Below are positions 54,478 through 64,000 of a stretch of DNA of 64,000 bases, in pieces. Position 1 is the stretch's first letter, and each line of letters opens with the position of its first letter. Origin of the DNA: Ditylenchus dipsaci (lineage: Eukaryota; Nematoda; Chromadorea; Rhabditida; Anguinidae); NCBI GenBank assembly GCA_004194705.1, contig SADC01000543.1, positions 1 to 64,000 on the forward strand, given 5' to 3'. The notes under the pieces are model-generated. The model made no database searches. It saw only the letters and a program-made list of their open reading frames with translations, and had not been told where the DNA came from. A program made the translations under genes and the position numbers.

Positions 54478-55648
54478 ACACCGGGTGCAAGAAAACTTCC
54501 CGGTGGGTTTTCAAAGCCTTATCTTTCATCAATGTTGGGGTCATATCTTTTTTCTTCTGATACCATTTTGTAGCCTAGAATCTCTTCTTTTAGACGGCAA
54601 TTAAACTTAACTTTATTTTTTTTAGATAAGTCAGCATTCGGGTCCAAATACTTGTGAGGTCATTTTGAAAAGTCGACAAGCTTTTCATCCATTTAAGTTA
54701 CCGAATGATTTATTGAATATCGAGCATCACAACAATATCTTATAGCCAGGTTGTAGCGCATCTCAATATCGATTTCTTGAAAAATGACCGAAATCCAAGT
54801 TTTTTAAGTTTGTAGTCATTTTTTCAAGAAATTAAGGTACTAGTTCGGTTTAGCCCACACCTCTTATTTTTCCATTTTTTGCGTTTTGTTTTCTTCATTT
54901 CTTTTATTTTTTGTTTTCAGACATGGAAGAAATCAGAAACTTCAATTTGAGACCACAAACAATACATAATATCATTGCCACTAAACTTTTTACGCCAAAC
55001 AAAATCAGAAACGTAACTGCGAAAAACTGATCTATGCGTGCCATATTCATACTTGTGACGACGTTCAAACTTCTGCCAAGTGGATTCAATTGTTTATGAT
55101 TTTGTTTGGAGTAAAAAGTTTAGTGGCAATGATATTATGTATTGTTTGTGGTCTCAAATTTCTGAAATGTACATTGTTGAGTTATAAAAGATTATTTTGT
55201 AATAAAAAAATGGAAAAAATAAGAGGTGTGGGCTAACCGAACTAGTACCGAAATTAATTTTTTTTAAAGGCCATATATCAATATCAATTTAAAAGGCCAT
55301 ATATCAATATTCAGATTTTCAAAAAAAAATTATATAAGACGGGTTTTGTAGCCTTTGGGCTGCGCTACAACATGGTTATAAAGTGTTTTTTTTTTCAACA
55401 AAAGCTTTGACCAGTCAAAGTGATGAAAACGCTTGTCAACTTCTCAAAATGACCTTACAAGTGTTTCGAGCCAAATAGTAAATTTTTGAGAATGATTCAG
55501 CTAAGTTTGATATGCCATTTGAAAGAGGAGATGCAAGGCTACAAAATAGAAGATATGAGAAAAGAGATATGATAAAAAAAATTGAAAAAGATAAATCTTT
55601 GAAAATCCGTCGGGAACTTTTGTCACACCCGTTACGTTCTTCCGGTGT
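54478..55648. mobile_element. Fold-back related to 23817-27109
   Basis: ACCGGGTGCAAGAAAACTTC and CCGGTGGGTTTTCAAAG at the left are mirrored by TTTGAAAATCCGTCGGGAAC and TCACACCCG at the right. Shared words with 23817-27109 include CAAATACTTGTGAGGTC, AGCGCATCTCAA and ATGACCGAAATCC. It holds a hAT MITE at 54836-55249. Confidence 0.7.
54836..55249. mobile_element. hAT-type fold-back MITE, 8-bp duplication GAAATTAA
   Basis: GAAATTAA is repeated exactly at 54828-54835 and 55250-55257. The ends GGTACTAGTTCGG and CCGAACTAGTACC are perfect, and the arms continue through TAGCCCACACCTCTTATTTT. It interrupts the arm hairpin of the surrounding fold-back. No coding sequence. The 8-bp duplication fits hAT, although the GGTAC terminus is not the usual CAG/TAG. 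Confidence 0.88.
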
Positions 55649-55734
55649 AAATGTACAAACAACAATATTCGATAAAAGCAAAAATTAAGCAAAATCAAAA
55701 ATTTTGAGAAGTTTTTTTTTGTGAAGCGATGTTT

Positions 55735-55853
55735 GAAAAATTTGCGGGCTTTTCGGCCGGGCCCGGGCCGGGTCGACACCCTTCCGGACTGGGCTTTTAT
55801 AGTTAAGCAGTGGGCCGAGCCGACCGAAACCCGGCCTGTGGACAGCCCTGGCC
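55735..55853. mobile_element. Relic end of the GGCCCGGGCC hAT family
   Basis: GGCTTTTCGGCCGGGCCCGG, TTCCGGACTGGGCTTTT and GACCGAAACCCGGCCTGTGG lead to ACAGCCCTGG, the family's right end. Confidence 0.65.
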
Positions 55854-55859
55854 GCGACT

Positions 55860-57720
55860 TCAAAAATTCGAAATTGCCATTGTCCTTAACAGCGATGGCC
55901 CTATATTATTGGGTTCAAAAAACAACTCTTATTTGCACTGCATAGACAATAGATTTTGGCAAAAACCATCCATTTATCTGTCTTCTTAAAAAAACCTTTT
56001 TTATTCTTTCAACTCCTGAGCAGAAGCAATTGCAAAAGCTAAGGAATGTCTGTGTGTATCTATGTGTGCTTTTGACAGCTGCATTGCTGGCTTCTTTGGT
56101 TTTTTTAAATACGCTTGATAATTTTTTTGGTGCTAATCCGCAGAAGTGGAGCCCATGTCCACGAGTTCTTTTAAACTAATGTCTCTCACCCACTATTGTT
56201 CTTTAGTCTACTCATAAATATATGAACGTTTTGGAATGAGATTTCTGCCAGAGAAACGAAAAAATAATGTGGTTGGCTTCTACCGCTAAAGAACAGATTG
56301 TACTAAGCCTTTTGTTTTTTGTGGAATAGCCAGAAAGTGCCAGAGGCATATGCCCAGCTGTCATTTAAAGGCAGTCCAGAAATAGATTTGTTGCTGTGAC
56401 AATTTTTAGTAGTGTGTTTTTTCCGTTGTTTTTAAAGTTATATTTATAATATTTTTTAAAATGCTAGTTGACAGTTGGGATAAAACGGTAAATTTTTCTG
56501 TAATTACTAATTAGTCGAATTTTTTACGATACCGTATTTGCTCTAATTTAAGCCCTCCCTGACTCAAAGTCGTGTTTTTGGCATCATGTTTTTGCACTAT
56601 ATTCTGAAGACTACTATAAGACAAAAACTACTAACCATTCATAGCTCTAAAAATGGCTGATGATTTGCCAGAGAGGAGTCTTCAAAATTAGGACAAGAAC
56701 ACAATGCTAAGAACATGATTTTGAATCAGGGGACGGGGCTTAAATTAAAATAAATATGGTACTTCATAAAACTTAAAATTTGTTTTTTTTCACTTTTTCT
56801 TAGAATTTTTTTTCTAAAATAAGTTACTCATTGAAAGTCGAATTCTCGCTTCTCTCTTTTTGATCTTTGAATAAAAAATCAAGGTCATTAATAATTTTTA
56901 TTATTTCATTGATTGTACTTGCTTTTAAATTTTTTTACTCCAAAAAAAAACAATTTACAAGAAAATAAAATTCGGCTTAAATAGCATAATACAATAAAAG
57001 TTTGGATTTATATATATTTTTTATAAATGGAAAATCAAGAGCCTTCAGTTTTATGTAAGCCAAAATTGATGAATTGGTTCAAAGACTTCAATTTTACTTC
57101 CTTTGTGGCTATCCTATAAAAACAAATCCAAATTTTTACTGGCTATATAATTTTTGTTGTTTCTTATCTTTCTCATTCACGTCACCAATTAGCTGATTAT
57201 AAAAAGTTATATGAGTGGAATTTTTTGCTGTCTCGATGTTGATCAAAGGGTCAAACAAGCACACACACACACACACTCAGAGGTCCTCCAATGAGTAATA
57301 GCCGCCCTTCCTCTTTCAGGAGGGAAATGATAAGAATTTAAAGGGATCTTTTTGTTAAATGTATAAATGAGTCACCATTTTTAATAACACCACTCTTGCT
57401 ACTACTTTTGCCAAATTGTTTGCAATACTAGTATAACATTTTTTAAATTTTATGTTAAAAAAGTTTTTGCCTTTTTACGATGGCGAATTTATCACGATTC
57501 TTTTTTCCATGGATTATTCATCAACATTTAGTGTCGAGAAAATGTGCTGAATTTTGGTCACTATTATTATTTGTTCAGCTGATGTTTACGAGAGAATTTA
57601 TTATTTCTACTGCTATTTCCCATTTTCATTAAACTCTGTTTTCAGAGCTAAACAAGAGCAATTTTCTGGTTTTCGGTTTTTTGATTGATCCAGCAGAGGG
57701 TGTAATATTTTTATGTCCAT
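55860..57720. other. Mostly unannotated; MITE at 56531-56760 and CA repeat
   Basis: 56531-56760 has ACCGTATTTGCTCTAATTTA and TAAATTAAAATAAATATGGT ends (ACCGTATTT family, right end decayed). A (CA)n microsatellite runs at 57257-57277. The rest shows no recognised coding sequence or repeat and looks single-copy. Confidence 0.45.
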
Positions 57721-57730
57721 CCAGAATATA

Positions 57731-58191
57731 CAGGGTGGTCCAAGAAATTCCTGGATTTGAAATGGTCATAACTTTTTTTCTAGGGCGTTTTCGAATTTCT
57801 GTAAACGCCAAAATGTTTTCTTGACGGGATTTTGTTTTTTCGGAAAAAAATTTTTGGTTCTTTTTGGTTATCGGGAATACCCGATTCTTACGCATAAATT
57901 GTCTTAGCACGACTGAGGTCGGGTATTCCCGATAACCAAAAAGAACCAAATTTTTTCGAAATTTTGACTTTTTTGCCTTGGTCCCCCCTATGGTCCAAAA
58001 TAATCAATCTTGTCATCTTTTTGGACCATAGGGGGACCAAGGCAAAAAAGTCAAAATTTTCGAAAAAAAATTTTTCCGAAAAACAAAAATCTCCGTCAAG
58101 ATAAACATTTTGGCGTTTACAGAAATTCGAAAACGCCCTAGAAAAAAAGTTATGACCATTTCAAATCCAGGGAATTTCTTGGACCACCCTG
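57731..58191. mobile_element. Tc1/mariner-type fold-back MITE, CAGGGTGGTCCAAGAAATTC ends
   Basis: CAGGGTGGTCCAAGAAATTC at the left and GAATTTCTTGGACCACCCTG at the right, with TA outside both. The arms pair almost perfectly to a short centre at about 57960-58020. CAGGGTGGTCC ends with TA are typical of mariner-like elements. Confidence 0.92.
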
Positions 58192-58194
58192 TAT

Positions 58195-59470
58195 TTTTGT
58201 AAAAATTATCTCATTTTGTTTCTGGTATGCTGTCGAAATGAACTAAAAGGACATGTATGTGAAGACAAACTTTGGTGCAGTAATCTTAGAAATTCTAAAA
58301 GGGCATAATCTTTGGTTAAAAAACGGGTGCCAAGGTACCTCCAAAATTTAGACATTTCTAACTTTTTAGACTGCTTTAGTCTTCAACTAGGCTAAATCGT
58401 AGTATACGCCCTAGTTAGTCTGCCTTGGTTCCTAAGCTGAGTTTTTTTGTTCAAAATTTTTTTCTAATCTGTTTTTTAAGTGCTTTCAAAATCAGATTAT
58501 TAACTTCTTTTTAACTTATTCAAAAATCAAACAGCTTGGATGACCGAGACAAACTGACTTTGGTTTATATTGCGATAGAGTAGGGGTTTGATCGAGCCTT
58601 CAACTCAATTTTTTGAATAGCTAGACAAGTTTGCCTATTATGAGTCTGCTGGATATTGGTGCTGGGAAAGAGAGCACTAATCTTAATAATAAAAAATGTT
58701 TGAGATCCCTGTTCAAAACTAAAAAAAGTTTTGTCCAAATCAACATGCATAAAAATCAAAAGATTGATTCCGTCGCAGACACCTGTTCACATTTTTGGCA
58801 GTGAGCATAATGACGGGGAGATGATTTTCATGTGCAATACCTGCTTAATCTTTATCTTTGATGTTCTAAATAGAAAGAACAACCAGTCATCTAATCAAAA
58901 TTCAAATCAATATTTCTGTCAAATAGTTTCCTTTTTTATTACACCTCATTTGTAGATATTGACTCACCATTTTTTTATAGTTTATCGACCCGAGTTTTTT
59001 TTGTCAAAGCAAGGAGTGAGTGAAGCTAAAACGTGGATGGTCAGGCTGAACTTCCCTTGTCTGGGATTTCCTCCAATAAAATAAATAATTTATTGATTGG
59101 GTGGAAATGTGTGTATACGTGATGGCATTGGAACACACATTAATTTATTGGAAGCAGTGGGAGCAAGAACAGCTAGAGACAAAGTCAGCCTATTAAGACT
59201 GACAAAGGGAACAACACAAAAAACGGCCATCTGATAAGAAGGCAGAGGGAGGGTGGGGTTAGTTCAAAATTGATGTTGATGTTGTTTAAGATGGGAGGAA
59301 AGAAGTTTTTTTGGTAGTGTGTCAGTGCAACAGTGAAAAAAGGTGCTTGCAACATTGATTCACCTTTCTGGCTGACTAATAAGGCTACCTGTAAGTTTGT
59401 GTGTGTTCCAACTAAATTGCTATTTGGAGCTGTTGAAGCAATGCAAAAGAGGAAGAAGGTATGTGCCCAT
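58195..59470. other. No gene assigned; possible upstream exon of the 61-kb gene
   Basis: An open stretch at about 59325-59460 (for example SPFWLTNKATCKFVCVPTKL) ends in ATGCAAAAGAGGAAGAAG and a good donor GTATGTG. Its phase would fit the acceptor at 61090, the start of the sphingomyelin synthase coding sequence. This is a weak guess. The rest has no recognised content. Confidence 0.25.
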
Positions 59471-59639
59471 TTAGAATATAGGTCACTTTTGGTATATTAA
59501 TTGAGAAATTTTACCTCGTAGAATTTTCTGGATTTTTAGATCATTTTAGTGACTTGAGCAGTCTGAGTCAAATGCTGTAGTTTTTTTTTTAGTTATTTTT
59601 AGGTTTCAAATTTAAATCAAAAAGTTGATTAACACTGTG

Positions 59640-59830
59640 TTACTAAAGGCACGTTCACAATGAGTGTCGACTTGATTGTGAGATTTGGGGTATTTTCAAC
59701 GCGGGAAGAGCTGCACTTTTTTTCTTCACTAAAACTTTTTTTTCCGTTGGTACCATTTTGTAGCTAAGATTCAGGGCTTCAAAATGAGGTATTAACCAGC
59801 TATATCAGATGTAGCTTGTGGGGTAAAAAA
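59640..59830 (+). repeat. Dispersed SINE-like repeat
   Basis: AAAGGCACGTTCACAATGAG, then GTTGGTACCATTTTGTAGCT and AAGATTCAGGGCTTCAAAAT. This matches the repeat split by the hAT transposon at 30240-30376 / 33506-33660 and shares the TTTTGTAGC-GAT-C core with several other repeats in the window. Confidence 0.55.
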
Positions 59831-60218
59831 TAAGAGAGTTGACTGGAAACAAGAAAATAAATTTACGCAACCATGCATTTACGGTTGCCTGTTTACTATC
59901 CCTAAGCAATTAATATTGCAAGAAAGTGGCTCTCGAAACGAAGATATCGTTCAAGGCTGAATTTCGTAATAGCCTTGTCCAACTTTCAAAATATTTTCTG
60001 TGGCAACGGGGATGCCCTTTTAAGCGATATTTGTCTATTTCTGATAAAAGCGCAGTGCCACAAAGTCACAATTTTCAAATAGAAAATATTTTGTGTATAT
60101 GAACCAAATATTGTCACCAAAATATAATTTCACAAGTGTCAAAAAGCGCCTATCAGCGCCTATACATACATTCTTGAAACAGACAATACCTAATTTCAGA
60201 CAACAAAATCGTGCTTAA

Positions 60219-60450
60219 AGGGGCATGCCCATGCCCGATACGGAGAAAAGGCGGGGACCAGCACTCTTTTTCTTTCTCGATCAAGTTTTACATGCATACG
60301 CATTCAGATTTTTTAAGTTTTCTGCCTAGTTTTTCAAAGTAGTATAGGGTAACCAATATTAGATTTGACGTAAAACGAGTGAAAAATGGAAGGATTCAAA
60401 AAAATTTGCTGGTCCCGCCTTAACTTTTTGAAACGCACGGGCATGCCCCT
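60219..60450. mobile_element. piggyBac-like MITE, TTAA target site
   Basis: TTAA (60215-60218) then AGGGGCATGCCCATGCCCG. The right end CGCACGGGCATGCCCCT is followed by TTAA (60451-60454). No coding sequence. A lone end of the same type is at 45320. Confidence 0.85.
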
Positions 60451-60584
60451 TTAACGTGCTCGATTTGCTTGCAAATGGCTTTTAAAATTCAAACTTGACT
60501 GTATATTTTTGAATTCCTCTCGAGACAAAAACGATTTAAATTAAGTCCGTGTTTTCTGCTCCTAATCTATAATACCGTATCTAC

Positions 60585-60722
60585 TAGGGTTGTGGAATTC
60601 TCCGAAAAAATTAAAATCGGAGAATTCTCCGGAGAGTTCTCTCGAGTAAATTCAGGATTTTAAAAGAGAAGACTGGAAATTCTGGAGAATTCTTCAAAAT
60701 TCCGGAGAATTCCACAACCCTC
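60585..60722. mobile_element. hAT MITE with GGAGAATTCTCC words, 8-bp duplication GTATCTAC
   Basis: GTATCTAC is repeated exactly at 60577-60584 and 60723-60730. The ends are TAGGGTTGTGGAATTCTCCG and CGGAGAATTCCACAACCCTC (last base mutated from A). At 138 bp it is the shortest hAT copy here. Same family as 24830-25773. Confidence 0.93.
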
Positions 60723-61089
60723 GTATCTACCATCTCCGATACCGTGTTTCTACTAATTGAACGATATTTCGGTCTATTTTCCGATCCCCGAAAATCGGGA
60801 AAAGTTTTGGTCGGTCTCGAGATTTCTGGGTGAAAATTCAAAATCAAAAAAGCGGAATCAGTAGAGCCCGTGGAAGTTAAGAAAACGCAATAAACAGCTT
60901 TGGAAAACTTTTACTCTTCTCCGAGATGCAGACCTTCAAAGTAGGGGGGTGCTCGTTCTATTAGAGACTGTCGTTCTATTAGAAGAATACAGTGTCCCCT
61001 GAAAATGATTTTGATTTTGACCCATTTGTGGAAAAAAGCGTGAAACGCCCCACCTCCGTCCCAGAATACTGTAAAGAGATTTGTTGCAG

Positions 61090-63095
61090 AACACACCCAA
61101 CTTTGTCCTTCAACGCAGAAGATGGGTGTCAGTGAATTGCCATTTGAACCACAAAAAGCTTGTTGCTGTCGTCATCTTTTTGGTAGTTGCTGGATTTTCT
61201 AATTGGATTGCACTTGCCTATATACACGATATTGTTGGCAGGTTTGTTATTTAATTTGAAAAATGCTCATCTATTTAATTCCTCATTTTTAGAGACCCAC
61301 TGCCTGACGTAGTATTCTCTTTAATTCCAGAGCAGCCATGGGCATTGGGTGTGGGTGATCTGATGGTCACTTTCTGTGCGTTGGCGTTGATCACCTTGTT
61401 CGTATTACACAAACAGCGGCTGTGCTGATTAGGAGGACACTTTTTATTCTAGGAATATTGTATGCCTTGAGGTCAAACATTTGTTTATTTCTATATTATA
61501 ACTAATTCGGGCTTTTTGTGTTCAGGACTATTTGTATGCTGGTCACGCAACTACCTTCTGGATATGCTAACAATGAAGAAAAATGCCGGCGTCAGGTTAA
61601 TTACTCTGAAAGGACATTTTCTGTTTATGCACGCCGTGTGTTGGAACAAACTGTGCATGTTGGATTCCAGGTAGGAATGGGTTTTTCTGGTTTTCAATCA
61701 ATCTGGTTTCCCGTTTATTTTTACGTGAACATCTTTGTTAGGCTATCCTGATGCAAAAAGAGAAAATTGGGCGCTACTAATACCTTAAATACCTACTTCT
61801 GAAATCGAGGTAAAAAAGGTGTTGCGACGGTGTTATTAAGTCAAAACTCGGTTGCATGTGGAAAATCATAGATTATCCTGAAAAAATTGTTCTATTTAAC
61901 TCACGCGAAATAATCTCGTACCTGATATTCGGTCAGAAAAAATGGATACTCAGTACCACTGACAGCGAACAAATCACATATTTTCCAGTTGTTGTGGTGA
62001 GTGAGGGAGCGACACACCCAGGGCGTAGATGCGTCCTGGAGTTAATACATTTCTCCAAGCACTCCTCACTTGCATGGTTATGTCCAGGTCTGTCAATTCT
62101 TTGTTCGTGAGCTCAGGGTAGGCCAGCATATGGAAGTTGTGACTAATAAATGTATTACGCACTTTTTCCTGGGTCTGGGACATATATTTGGGTGCTTTTT
62201 ACTAAAGTTTTAAAAGGGAAATATCTCTAGGGTTGGCGCGAGGTTGGGGGTGTGAGTATTCACTAGTAGGAGCGAAAATTGCTACCTTTGATTCTAAATT
62301 CCAACTGTCGGCATGGCGAAATTTTTCGCGTATTTTAATTTTGAAGCCTCTGTTGTGAAAAAAACTAAATACTGAGACTGGATTCTTGTTTAGCATGTTC
62401 GATTGGAGATTAAACTTTTTCAATTTTAAACTCAATTTTGATTTTCAAGTTTATTTCGAGACAAGAAACATCAATATTTTAAATTTGACTACGTGTATTA
62501 TATTTAAAGGGCACTTTGGTATACAATCGACCATGCTGATACAAATCCCTTTTCGTAATTTGGTTTTTCCAATGCCCAATTTTCAAATGCCCAATTAAAA
62601 TGCCCAATTTTCAACTGTTTGAAAACAAATCTATCTAACCAATATTTCAGGACATAGAGGCAAAGATGTTGTGTGGTGATCTGCTATATTCTGGGCACAC
62701 TCTGATTATGGTGGTTTGTTGGCTGACCATCCACCACTACTTGCCTGCATCAATCAAGTGGTTGCACTATATTGTAAAGATGTTTATGGTATTGGGAATG
62801 GCTTGCATGGTTATGTCCAGGTCTGTCAATTCTTTTGTTCGTAGAAATATGTTTTTGAAAAGTAATTTTGTAGGACACACTATTCCATTGATGTGTTATT
62901 TGCCTACTGCTTCTCTGTGGGTGTATTCACGTAAGTTTTTATTGTTAGTGTGTGATCAGTCTAAATTACAATTTTTTAGCATTTATCATGCTTTTTGTGA
63001 AATCGACACCTACCGGGAACGCAAGCACTCCATTCTTCGAGAAATGTGGATAATAAAAATTGTTTGCTGGCTGGAAGAGAATATCATTCCGGAAA
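61090..63095 (+). CDS. Sphingomyelin synthase family protein (3' end not reached)
   Basis: Exons: about 61090-61241, 61293-61471, 61525-61670, 62651-62820, 62874-62930 and 62980-63095. Junctions 1/2 and 3/4 to 5/6 join in phase. The protein has transmembrane segments (LVAVVIFLVVAGFSNWIALA, LMVTFCALALITLFVL and more). It contains both lipid-phosphatase-type motifs of the family: CGDLLYSGHT in exon 4 and HYSIDVLFAY across exons 4 to 5. Their His and Asp form the catalytic triad that moves phosphocholine or phosphoethanolamine onto ceramide in Golgi or plasma membrane. One frameshift at about 61426, after HKQR, breaks exon 2. Exon 6 ends at a donor (GGAAA|gtaagc), so the C-terminal tail lies in an exon I cannot place. 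The upstream start is also unresolved. Confidence 0.9.
62070..62109 (+). repeat. 40-bp duplicate of the exon 4 donor inside intron 3
   Basis: TTGCATGGTTATGTCCAGGT followed by CTGTCAATTCTTTGTTCGT matches 62803-62842, which spans the end of exon 4 and its splice donor, with one T fewer. It lies in the preceding intron of the same gene. Confidence 0.8.
62380..62560. repeat. Relic of the 1854-2434 fold-back family
   Basis: CGAGACAAGAAACATC, TTTAAAGGGCACTTTGGTAT and CAATCGACCATGCTGATACA match the inner arm of 1854-2434. It lies in intron 3 of the sphingomyelin synthase gene. Confidence 0.5.
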
Positions 63096-63351
63096 GTAAG
63101 CAAACTTTTTGATCTAAAGTCAAAAATTTAAAGATAAAAGTCTGGCTTGCCTATAACTGATCAATTAGAAAACTGACTAATTGGTTGATCAAAAAAACAT
63201 TTGCCCGAAACAGAGGTTTCCCAATTAATGCATTTGGCTAAACTATACAATCCCCCTGGCCCGAAAATGGCGCAATGGTGTCCTAAGGGCATTTTAGCTA
63301 CTTTAAACGTAAAAAAGAAACAAAAAATTAGAGGAAAGACACTTTTTAGCC

Positions 63352-63480
63352 CTTAGCCCCCCCCCCTAGGGGGCTTGAGAGTTAGAGATGCGCGCACTCA
63401 CTTACCTTAGACATAATTCCGAGCAAGACTCTTGATCAAAAATGTATATAAAGACTCTTTTTGCCCAGCTCCAGTTACCA
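63352..63480. repeat. Half of the GGGGCGCAGGGG palindromic-core family
   Basis: GGGGGCTTGAGAGTTAGAGA, TGCGCGCACTCACTTACCTT and AGACATAATTCCGAGCAAGA match the right half of the core in 9231-10197. The left half is absent. Confidence 0.65.
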
Positions 63481-64000
63481 AAATATGGTAAAAACCACTA
63501 AATAAGGTATCTGAGTACCGTCCAGAACGGCCGAAAAGTCGATTTTTGGTCAAAATTTTTTTTGTGGAAAGTGCTTTCCCAATCGTTTTTTCATCTTTTC
63601 TATGCGCAAAAGTGGTCAAATCGCGTAAAAACGAGGTTTTAACCGGTTTTCGGGCCAGGGGGGATTCTATACTCCGGCCATGGATTTTAACAATTACTTG
63701 CTTAAATTTCAAAATTACTAATTGTATATTTGGGCTTTTAGAAACACATTTGATCAAATTGCTCTTTTGGTGTAAAGAAGACCTGTGCACGTACTAGAAA
63801 GACCTGCGTCCAGATTTTCACGAAGCGAGCTATGATTTAAAAAGCTCCGGGCAATACTGGAAACCTTTAGTTGGGCAAATGTATTTTTTTTGTCGAACAA
63901 AAGGTCATTCATCTATTTTTGAGAGCATAGATTGTATTTTAAAATCATATGAATTATACCAAGATTTTGGGTTAAAATGCCAAAAAAATTATAGTTCAGT
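63481..64000. other. Nothing assigned
   Basis: Open frames on both strands are short and lack domains. The last exon of the sphingomyelin synthase gene could lie here or beyond the window. Confidence 0.3.

Overview
This is eukaryotic DNA: AT-rich, with split genes, GT-AG introns and dense nested transposons. There are no operons, ribosome binding sites or CRISPR arrays. The best lineage clue is a luqin/RYamide neuropeptide precursor at 18821-20681 (minus strand) with four AVLSRY-Gly-basic units. These resemble the LURY-1 peptides of nematodes, so I infer a nematode with a repeat-rich genome. Some introns are very short (33-50 bp) and others exceed 1.5 kb because they are full of transposons. 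The species is not determined.

Six protein genes can be supported. They are a small hypothetical gene (10580-13208, +), the RYamide precursor (18821-20681, -), RBX1/ROC1 (27424-27790, -), 14-3-3 (28942-29923, -), an unidentified coiled-coil-type protein (about 39555-40626, +) and a sphingomyelin synthase family protein (61090-63095, +, probably running on past its last visible exon). RBX1 and 14-3-3 carry many one-base deletions, mostly inside runs of identical bases, although the protein is otherwise conserved. I read this as homopolymer under-calling in the assembly rather than pseudogene decay.

Most of the rest is transposon. The commonest design is the fold-back element, whose two arms are near-complete inverted repeats. 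At least nine elements end in inverted repeats flanked by 8-bp target-site duplications, the hAT signature. In many of these the subterminal DNA is an array of one short, family-specific, often palindromic word, such as GGAGAATTCTCC, GGATATCC, GGCCCGGGCC, GGCGCC, GGTATTAATACC, CGGTTTC or GTACACGTAC. One element (30377-33497) still carries a spliced, shortened hAT transposase with a BED zinc finger. TA-flanked pogo/Tc1-like MITEs with CAGTCGAC ends, TTAA-flanked piggyBac-like elements, tRNA-derived SINEs, one LTR retrotransposon relic and possible Helitron ends are also present. Many insertions are nested and their order can be read.

Layout: 1-2.6 kb word array, tandem repeat and fold-back; 2.6-10.5 kb nested fold-backs; 10.6-13.3 kb hypothetical gene with a transposon-filled intron; 13.3-18.8 kb transposons including a piggyBac-like element with a hAT inside; 18.8-20.7 kb neuropeptide gene; 21-27 kb nested pogo, hAT and large fold-back; 27.4-30 kb RBX1 and 14-3-3; 30-35 kb two hAT elements with transposase; 35-39.4 kb fold-backs and arrays; 39.5-40.7 kb coiled-coil gene; 41-43.5 kb LTR relic and hAT; 43.8-55.9 kb fold-backs; 56-60 kb mostly unannotated single-copy-looking DNA with a few MITEs; 60-63.1 kb MITEs and the sphingomyelin synthase gene; 63.1-64 kb remnants.
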